From DAOPXV01 sp035352535 (GTDB taxonomy: Bacteria > Muiribacteriota > UBA9980), in assembly GCA_964545075.1 (NCBI GenBank), contig CAZJFS010000226.1, positions 1 to 5,767 on the forward strand: a stretch of DNA of 5,767 nt, in the 5' to 3' direction. Under the pieces are notes generated by a model, which saw nothing but the letters and a program-made list of their open reading frames with translations, was not told the DNA's origin and did no database searches. Every line of letters starts with the position of its first letter. Position 1 is the stretch's first letter. Both the position numbers and the translations under genes were made by a program. Positions 1-4,667 of the stretch are shown here, one piece after another.

Positions 1-1458
1 TCCCCAGAAGGCCATAACGGCGTCGCCGAGAAATTTGTCGAGCGTTCCGTTGCGTGAAATTATCTCTTCGGACATCATATGCATATATCCGCTTAAAAGC
101 GATATCACGTCTTCGGCCTTCATGGCTTCGGCGGCTTCAGTGAAATCGGCGATATCGGCGAAGAGTACGGAGATTTCTTTTCTGACTCCGCCAAGCGATA
201 TCAATTCCGGATTTTCAAGCATTAATCCCGCTACGTCGGGCGAAACGTATTTTCCGAAGGCGCCGCGTAAAAACATTTTCCCCTTTCTTTCTATCGCGGC
301 GGCCATAGCCTTCGAGAAGGCGATAAACATTAAATGCGCGAACAGTATATTCGCGACCGGTATGATAAGCGAATATACGCTGAAGATAAGCGCCGCCAGG
401 CTGATGTATATCGCGCAGAATAAAAAGCCGGCCATGGCGCAGAACGCGAAACCTGAAAAAAAGGAGATTATCAGAAGGCCTGCGACAAGAGCCGCGGTCG
501 TTAAAAAGATCTGAGCCCTCGGTCCGGTTTCGGCCAAGGCTTTAGTTTCACTGTTATATAACATTGAAAGCGCGTTCGCGTGGAATTCGATTTCGTGCAT
601 CCGGCCGGCGGGCGTTGAGATCATATCGTCTGCGCCGGACGATGTCAGGCCGATCAGTGCCGTCTTTTGGTTCAGCAGCTCTTTGAGCGTTTTTTTACCC
701 CATATCATCTGAATGTCTTTCGGGACCCGGTCTAACAGCACATCGGAATATGAAATGATCGGAAAGCTAAGGCCCTGAGAATTTTTGAACGTCATAAAAC
801 GCCATTTTTTCAGGTTGTCGCGCGTCCATCCGTTCCTGATGAGTTCCGCGTCGCCGTTGTTGCATCGGGCGACGGCGAGCGCGAAAGAATCGCCGTTCTT
901 TTGCATGAAATTATATTTCAACGCGCCTGAAAAAGCCGCATCGGTTATGTTTGTAAATCCTTGCATAAAACCGTTTTGAAGATACGCATCAGGCGGTCTC
1001 GTGATATTTCCGGCATTGTCCCGTGACGCCAGCACGACCGGAATTTCATATTTTTTCTTCATTGAAATGAGTTTTTTAGGGGAGCAATATTCGGGAAGAT
1101 AAGTTTTTTCAAACGATTCGGGAAAAGGGATGCCGAAGCCGACGCAACTAACGCCGGTTTGCGCTAGCTTTTCGAGGAAATCAGCATGAAAGCCCTGCGG
1201 CCACGGCCAGATGAAATTCTTATAAGCCGCGAGTGCCGCCTCGGTTTTTATGGCCTGAAATGAGCTATCATCAATGCCGACGATAACGATCTTATAGTCT
1301 GTCGAGCTTTTTATCGCGGCATTGTGAAAGAATGTCCGGAATTTATTTTCCAGCGATGCGATCCATTTAAAATTTACCGACACCATGCCGGCGTAGAACG
1401 ATAATATGAATATTATCATATAGCAGGCGGTTATCCTGTAATTATATTTTATCTTCAT
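1..1458 (-). CDS. CHASE2-domain class III adenylate cyclase, 3'-truncated by window edge
   Basis: 486 codons are open from the ATG at 1458 to the left edge, so the C-terminal part is missing. The protein should sit in the inner membrane, sense a signal outside the cytoplasm and make cAMP from ATP. Residues 1-10 are basic, and residues 11-27 form a first membrane segment. Residues 40-300 look like CHASE2: IVIVGIDDSSF near 57-67, WPWP near 84-87, and KTALIG then STPAG near 265-285. Residues 315-383 hold about three hydrophobic helices. FGKYVSP (401-407) leads into the cyclase domain. There FADIADFT gives metal-binding Asp435, and DKFLGDAVMA gives the second metal Asp479 and Lys475, four residues before it. 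That Lys is the usual adenine-specifying position, which favours adenylate over guanylate cyclase. The second base-selecting residue lies outside the window. An in-frame TAA at 1468-1470 and no alternative start codon before the ATG fix the 5' limit. The domain call is confident; the signal sensed is unknown. Confidence 0.93.
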   Translation of the reverse strand, partial: MKIKYNYRITACYMIIFILSFYAGMVSVNFKWIASLENKFRTFFHNAAIKSSTDYKIVIVGIDDSSFQAIKTEAALAAYKNFIWPWPQGFHADFLEKLAQTGVSCVGFGIPFPESFEKTYLPEYCSPKKLISMKKKYEIPVVLASRDNAGNITRPPDAYLQNGFMQGFTNITDAAFSGALKYNFMQKNGDSFALAVARCNNGDAELIRNGWTRDNLKKWRFMTFKNSQGLSFPIISYSDVLLDRVPKDIQMIWGKKTLKELLNQKTALIGLTSSGADDMISTPAGRMHEIEFHANALSMLYNSETKALAETGPRAQIFLTTAALVAGLLIISFFSGFAFCAMAGFLFCAIYISLAALIFSVYSLIIPVANILFAHLMFIAFSKAMAAAIERKGKMFLRGAFGKYVSPDVAGLMLENPELISLGGVRKEISVLFADIADFTEAAEAMKAEDVISLLSGYMHMMSEEIISRNGTLDKFLGDAVMAFWG

Positions 1459-1466
1459 AAGAAATG

Positions 1467-1495
1467 ATTATACACAATTTTATGAATTATTTCCA
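1467..1495 (-). promoter_or_regulatory. Sigma70-like promoter of the CHASE2 cyclase, giving a near-leaderless mRNA
   Basis: On the minus strand, TATAAT (1467-1472) is a perfect -10 box. It is preceded after exactly 17 bases by TGGAAA (1490-1495), a 4/6 match to the -35 consensus. Only eight bases lie between the -10 box and the ATG at 1458, so transcription should start about two bases before the start codon. No Shine-Dalgarno sequence is visible there. Confidence 0.6.
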
Positions 1496-1563
1496 TAACG
1501 AATATCAAAATAGGGAAAGGGCATTTGCGGCAGGCGCAGTATGAGCGGGCCGGCCGAGCGTAA

Positions 1564-1601
1564 AAAATAACCCCGGTCGAATATTCGAACGGGGTTATTT
1601 T
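1564..1601 (-). terminator. Rho-independent terminator of the ferritin-rubredoxin operon
   Basis: The arms AAAATAACCCCG (1564-1575) and CGGGGTTATTTT (1590-1601) are perfectly complementary over 12 bp. Between them lies the palindrome TCGAATATTCGA (1577-1588), which can extend the stem past a single G/A mismatch. Read on the minus strand, the hairpin is followed by a T-rich tract and begins 19 bases after the rubredoxin stop. The plus-strand exit side is less T-rich, so it probably works mainly for the minus strand. Confidence 0.9.
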
Positions 1602-1620
1602 ACTTGATATTTATTTGAAA

Positions 1621-1782
1621 TTACGATATTTTTTCAAACTGATCTTTGCCTACGCCGCATGCGGGGCACACCCAGTCGGCGGGGATAGCTTCGAAAGCGG
1701 TGCCGGGCGCTATTCCGCCGTCGGTATCGCCTATGGCCGGATCATAAACGTAATCGCAAACTGTGCATCTCCATTTACTCAT
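1621..1782 (-). CDS. Rubredoxin
   Basis: This 53-residue protein is a canonical small rubredoxin, a cytoplasmic one-electron carrier with a single iron held by four cysteines. The ligands are Cys6 and Cys9 in CTVCDYVYDP, and Cys39 and Cys42 in WVCPACGVGKDQFE. The GIAPGT turn (23-28) is also typical, and the length fits the 52-54 residues usual for the family. The ATG at 1782 follows a strong AGGAGA Shine-Dalgarno stretch. The gene starts 36 bases after the ferritin stop with no terminator or promoter between, so the two are read as one operon. Rubredoxins often pass electrons to oxygen- or peroxide-reducing enzymes. A bacterioferritin-rubredoxin operon is known in Desulfovibrio desulfuricans, so a role in reducing or mobilising ferritin iron is plausible here but is inference. 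Confidence 0.97.
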   Translation of the reverse strand: MSKWRCTVCDYVYDPAIGDTDGGIAPGTAFEAIPADWVCPACGVGKDQFEKIS

Positions 1783-1818
1783 TGTTTCTCTCTCCTAAAT
1801 GAAATTTTGTATCTGAAC

Positions 1819-2313
1819 CTAACTTGCTTTGCGTTTTCCGTACTGGTGGTCGAGCATGAAAATGCCGCTCGACTTATCGCCGATCATTTTGAGCTTTTCA
1901 AGAATCTCGAGGGAATTAGCTTCTTCCTCGACCTGTTCGTTTACAAACCACTGCAAAAATATCTGCGTCGGATAATCGTTTTCATCCAGAGACATTTTAT
2001 AGAGTTTGTGAATGCCGGCTGTGACATGGTTTTTTTCATGATCATAAACCATTTCGAATAAATTAAGCACTGATTTGAAGGTCGCTGGCGGTTGTTTGAT
2101 TTCCGATATTATGACTTTCGCGCCTCTTTCGATGAGATAGTGGAATATTTTCATGGCGTGAGAGTGCTCTTCAGAAGCCTGAGTTTCAAGCCAGGTTCCA
2201 AAGCCTTTATAATTTTGAGAGTAGCAGTATGCGGCCATCGAACGGTACAAGTATTCCGAATAGAATTCAAATCCCATTTGTTTATTTAAAGCGGCGCTTA
2301 ATTTAGTGTTAAT
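1819..2313 (-). CDS. Bacterial non-haem ferritin (FtnA type), probable ATT start
   Basis: This is an iron-storage ferritin, a four-helix-bundle subunit expected to form a 24-mer that oxidises ferrous iron and stores it in the cytoplasm. With the ATT start at 2311-2313 it has 164 residues, close to the 165 of E. coli FtnA. The ferroxidase ligands are visible in that numbering: Glu16 and Tyr23 in FEFYSEYLY, Glu49 and His52 in SEEHSH, Glu93 in YDHEKNH, and Glu126, Gln127 and Glu130 in NEQVEEE. There is no haem-ligand methionine context or C-terminal targeting tail. The first in-frame ATG (2277) would remove 12 residues of helix A. It also lies 43 bases from the only Shine-Dalgarno site, AGGAGG at 2321-2326, which is seven bases from the third ATT codon. 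No ATG, GTG, TTG or CTG occurs in frame between them. The family call is very secure; the ATT start is inferred. Confidence 0.93.
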   Translation of the reverse strand: MNTKLSAALNKQMGFEFYSEYLYRSMAAYCYSQNYKGFGTWLETQASEEHSHAMKIFHYLIERGAKVIISEIKQPPATFKSVLNLFEMVYDHEKNHVTAGIHKLYKMSLDENDYPTQIFLQWFVNEQVEEEANSLEILEKLKMIGDKSSGIFMLDHQYGKRKAS

Positions 2314-2320
2314 AATAATC

Positions 2321-2326
2321 CCTCCT
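2321..2326 (-). promoter_or_regulatory. Shine-Dalgarno site that decides the ferritin start
   Basis: On the minus strand AGGAGG is followed by seven bases and then ATT (2313-2311), the ideal spacing for initiation there. The nearest in-frame ATG is 43 bases away, too far for this site to serve it. The site therefore argues for the upstream, non-canonical start and for the longer ferritin N-terminus. Confidence 0.8.
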
Positions 2327-2342
2327 ATAAGTTTTTGATGTT

Positions 2343-2360
2343 TAATATAAGTGTATATTA
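2343..2360. promoter_or_regulatory. AT-rich dyad at the ferritin transcription start, candidate operator
   Basis: TAATATA (2343-2349) and TATATTA (2354-2360) form a perfect 7-bp inverted repeat around AGTG. The dyad begins four bases downstream of the ferritin -10 box and covers the expected transcription start, where a bound repressor would block the promoter. The arm length and AT-richness recall Fur/PerR-family boxes, but the 4-bp spacer differs from their usual 7-1-7 layout. The regulator is therefore unassigned, and chance in AT-rich DNA is possible. Confidence 0.4.
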
Positions 2361-2364
2361 GTCC

Positions 2365-2393
2365 ATATTACTATAAAACCATTTTTTTGTCAA
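2365..2393 (-). promoter_or_regulatory. Sigma70-like promoter of the ferritin-rubredoxin operon
   Basis: On the minus strand TTGACA (2388-2393) is a perfect -35 box. It is followed after 17 bases by TAATAT (2365-2370), a 4/6 match to the -10 consensus. The expected start near 2358 gives a leader of about 45 bases ending in the AGGAGG site. The -35 box lies 15 bases from that of the divergent gene. Confidence 0.7.
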
Positions 2394-2408
2394 ACAATAA
2401 AAAAACAC

Positions 2409-2437
2409 TTGACATCAACTCAATGTTTATGTATTAT
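2409..2437 (+). promoter_or_regulatory. Consensus-like sigma70 promoter of the beta-prime-like gene
   Basis: TTGACA (2409-2414) matches the -35 consensus fully. After exactly 17 bases TATTAT (2432-2437) matches the -10 box in five of six positions. Transcription should start near 2444, giving a leader of roughly 23 bases. A strong AGGAGG Shine-Dalgarno site (2454-2459) lies seven bases before the ATG. Together these suggest high constitutive expression. Confidence 0.8.
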
Positions 2438-2466
2438 AGGCCAAAATAAAGTCAGGAGGCTATTAG

Positions 2467-3300
2467 ATGAAAGACCTGATTTCAATACGCGCGGATATCG
2501 GCGGCACTGTTGAATTCTTTCAAATCAAACTTAATAAGATCAAGAAAGTAATGCTGCCGGGCGGGATGATATTTATTACCAATCGCGACAACAAAGATAA
2601 TTCGGTTAAAATATCCTTCGCAAAACCTGTGAAATATGTCCTGAAATCCAAGCTGGCCACGGTTTTTCATTGCCAACACGGCGATGAGATTGAAGAAAAA
2701 GGCGATTTGGTTTCCATCTTTTCGGAGATCGAAGGCGTCGTTTCAATAAAAAAGAACAAGATCGTGGTTTCAAAAAAGAGCATAACCAAAGAATACGATC
2801 TGGACAAATGTTTTGAAATATTGGTGGAAGAAGGCGCAAGCGTTAAAATAGGGCAGCAGCTCGCTCGCGTAAGGTCCACTTTTTACGGTATAGTTAAGTA
2901 TAACTTCGCCGTTTCCGAGAATGAAAAAGACAGGATAAAAAAAGTCGAATCCGTTGAGATCCTTAAGAACGCCGTTGCGTATGAAATGCCGGACGATTTT
3001 TTAATAAAGGTAGCCAACGGCGCGGTAGTTAAAGAAGGCGCCATAATAGCCGAAGGCGTTATCCGCGAAGACAGCTATGGAGATATTTCAATAGAAAAGG
3101 AAAGCTTCGAGGAAGAAAAAGATGATGAGGAAGAAGTAGCCGGGGCTGAAGAAGAGGTTGAGGAAGCCGAGGAAGAAAGCCCGGACGATTTCAACTACGA
3201 CGAAGAAGCGGTTGACAGCGAATTTGACGATGAAGCCGAACAGGCTCCGCCGCCCGATGACGAAGACTATCAGCCTTCCAAGAGGAAAAAAGCCAAATAA
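2467..3300 (+). CDS. Protein with RNA polymerase beta-prime-like sandwich-barrel repeats and an acidic tail
   Basis: No named family is recognised for this 277-residue protein, which has no signal peptide or membrane segment and is probably cytoplasmic. It starts IRADIGGTVEFF (7-18). It then repeats a 'G-x-x-hydrophobic-x-x-G' pattern with a following glycine turn: HGDEIEEKGDLVSIF..EGVVSI (71-94), EEGASVKIGQQLARV..GIVKY (121-145) and ANGAVVKEGAIIAEG..GDISI (183-209). This layout resembles the sandwich-barrel hybrid motifs in the C-terminal half of bacterial RpoC, where strands 'G-x-V-x-F' alternate with 'eGerVerGDvi'. No catalytic RpoC motif (NADFDGD) is present, so it is not a polymerase. 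A biotinyl/lipoyl-like fold is the main alternative, but the usual modified-lysine motif is absent. Residues 210-270 are disordered-looking, with 33 of 61 residues acidic, followed by a basic end (SKRKKAK). It has its own strong promoter and terminator. The coding call is secure; the fold is a guess from pattern. Confidence 0.9.
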   Translation: MKDLISIRADIGGTVEFFQIKLNKIKKVMLPGGMIFITNRDNKDNSVKISFAKPVKYVLKSKLATVFHCQHGDEIEEKGDLVSIFSEIEGVVSIKKNKIVVSKKSITKEYDLDKCFEILVEEGASVKIGQQLARVRSTFYGIVKYNFAVSENEKDRIKKVESVEILKNAVAYEMPDDFLIKVANGAVVKEGAIIAEGVIREDSYGDISIEKESFEEEKDDEEEVAGAEEEVEEAEEESPDDFNYDEEAVDSEFDDEAEQAPPPDDEDYQPSKRKKAK

Positions 3301-3329
3301 TTTGTTTGCCGTAAGTGACGAAATAAATA

Positions 3330-3363
3330 AAAAAACCGCCTTGACAAGATCGGGCGGTTTTTT
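3330..3363. terminator. Bidirectional Rho-independent terminator between convergent genes
   Basis: AAAAAACCGCC (3330-3340) pairs fully with GGCGGTTTTTT (3353-3363) around a 12-base loop. On the plus strand the hairpin ends the beta-prime-like gene, whose stop is 29 bases before it, with a six-T tract. On the minus strand it lies 20 bases after the stop at 3384 and is also followed by a T-rich tract, so it can end both converging transcripts. Confidence 0.92.
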
Positions 3364-3383
3364 ATTTCAGCGTTTAAATTAAA

Positions 3384-4667
3384 TTATGTTTTCAACTTTT
3401 TTTTCTTGATGGCCGGAAATAGTATGTTATTTAATATGAGCCGGTATCCGGCGGAGTTTTTATGGAGCGTAACGTTAGTCGACGGTGATCCGACCTCGTG
3501 CGCGAAATCCTCTGGATCATGGCCGCCGTAGAAGGTAAACGCGCCTTCCTTTAAGGGCCCGTAAATATACTTGACCTCGTCCTCGCTTATCTGGCCCAGG
3601 ATTATGACGCTGTCTTTTATGCGTTTCTTTCTAAACGCCGTGGTCTGCCCTAAAAATCCCTTTATGCAGGCTTCATGCGATTGCGTGAGGATCGTCGGAG
3701 CGCGGTCGAGTTTCGCGGAAAAATCGAAAAGCGTGAAATCTCCATGTCGGGCGGCGTTTTGGAGATACTGGTTGGCGTCGACGTCTATGTCGGAAAATTC
3801 ATAAACGTAAGGGTCCATTTCAAGAATGAAATCCTTGAAGGCGAAAGTTTTGGAGTAATCGAGTTTTTGCTGGCAGTTCGGATCGGCCGGAGTTCCGTCT
3901 ATTTCCTGCGGAATGATATCGACGCCGTCCGCCGCGAGAGCGATATCGATCGAGTCGCACGCGGAGCACATCATAAATAAAAATCCGCCGTTTTCGACGT
4001 ACTTCTTTATGGCCTTCGCGACGGCGCATTTGTGCTGCTGAACGCTTTTGAAACCGGCTTCCACGGCGTTCCGGGTATAGATCTGAACCTGTTTCTGATA
4101 CCATACGGCGTTCTTGTAGCCGCCGTAAAACCTTCCGTACTGGCCCGTAAAATCTTCGTGATGCAGGTGCAGCCAATCGTATTTTGTAAGCGCCTGCGCG
4201 AGTACTTCTTTGTCCCAGAGCGTTTCATAAGGTATTTCCGCGTAAACGAGCGCCAGCGTTACTGCGTCGTCCCAGGGCCGTTTATCGGGCGGCGTATAAA
4301 TAGCTATTTTCGGGGCTTTTTCTATCTTGACGGCGTCCATGTTATTTTCTTTGATTACGCCGTATATTGAAGCCGCTCGGACCGAGTCTATCGCCTCGAA
4401 CGATACTCCCATGATATTCGCCGTTTCACGGACGAACTGAGCGTCGTCCAGCAGGAACGAACCGCCCCGGTAATTTAAAAGCCATTCGGCCGATACGCCC
4501 TTCGCGACGCTTTTATAAACGACGCCATAGGCCTTCAGGTGGTCGTTCTGCATTTTATCCATGTAGATGAGGATCTTCTGCGCCGCGGCCTCGCGCGGGG
4601 CCATCACGGCCGCCATCGATATTAAGTTAAATATAACCAAAAAAAGAAACGCGTTTCTTCGTATCAT
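3384..4667 (-). CDS. Exported protein of the misnamed 'asparagine synthetase B' group, amidotransferase/ThuA-like
   Basis: The start is placed at 4667 because GGAGG (4673-4677) lies five bases before that ATG. An upstream ATG at 4691 would add eight residues in front of the signal peptide and has no such site. The 427-residue product opens with MIRRN, a hydrophobic stretch and a likely signal-peptidase cut after EAAA (residue 29), so it should be periplasmic or exported. The mature part has EWLLNYRGGSFLLDD (61-75), then a Rossmann-like stretch with KIAIYTPP (121-128), DDAVTLALVYAEIPY (133-147), YDWLHLHHEDFTGQ (163-176), GGFLFMMCSACDS (228-240) and YGGHDPED (380-387). Proteins with these motifs are often labelled asparagine synthetase B, but I see no synthetase nucleotide-binding or Cys2 glutaminase signature, so that name should not be trusted. 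The layout resembles GATase1/ThuA-like domains. The reaction is unknown. It overlaps the upstream TPR gene. Confidence 0.9.
   Translation of the reverse strand: MIRRNAFLFLVIFNLISMAAVMAPREAAAQKILIYMDKMQNDHLKAYGVVYKSVAKGVSAEWLLNYRGGSFLLDDAQFVRETANIMGVSFEAIDSVRAASIYGVIKENNMDAVKIEKAPKIAIYTPPDKRPWDDAVTLALVYAEIPYETLWDKEVLAQALTKYDWLHLHHEDFTGQYGRFYGGYKNAVWYQKQVQIYTRNAVEAGFKSVQQHKCAVAKAIKKYVENGGFLFMMCSACDSIDIALAADGVDIIPQEIDGTPADPNCQQKLDYSKTFAFKDFILEMDPYVYEFSDIDVDANQYLQNAARHGDFTLFDFSAKLDRAPTILTQSHEACIKGFLGQTTAFRKKRIKDSVIILGQISEDEVKYIYGPLKEGAFTFYGGHDPEDFAHEVGSPSTNVTLHKNSAGYRLILNNILFPAIKKKKLKT

Noticed and set aside
35..514. Plus-strand open frame of 159 codons opposite the cyclase
   Set aside because: It is antisense to the well-supported cyclase and transmembrane region, and its Ser/Ala/Ile-rich product resembles no family.
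1548..1555. GGCCGGCC palindrome in the gap before the cyclase promoter
   Set aside because: Only 8 bp, with no extension, T-tract or gene context; likely chance in a short GC-rich patch.
1541..1570. Nine-residue plus-strand frame MSGPAERKK ending in the terminator stem
   Set aside because: No Shine-Dalgarno site, no promoter, and its stop lies inside the hairpin; most likely chance.
1615..2061. Plus-strand open frame of 148 codons across rubredoxin and ferritin
   Set aside because: It crosses two clearly identified minus-strand genes and their intergenic gap; it is a shadow.
2467..3300. Reading the plus-strand gene as a fragment of rpoC
   Set aside because: It has its own promoter, Shine-Dalgarno site, stop and terminator and lacks the polymerase active-site motif, so it is a complete separate gene.
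3820..4228. Minus-strand frames rich in Arg and Ser inside the exported-protein gene
   Set aside because: They are alternative frames of a well-supported gene with a signal peptide and conserved motifs.
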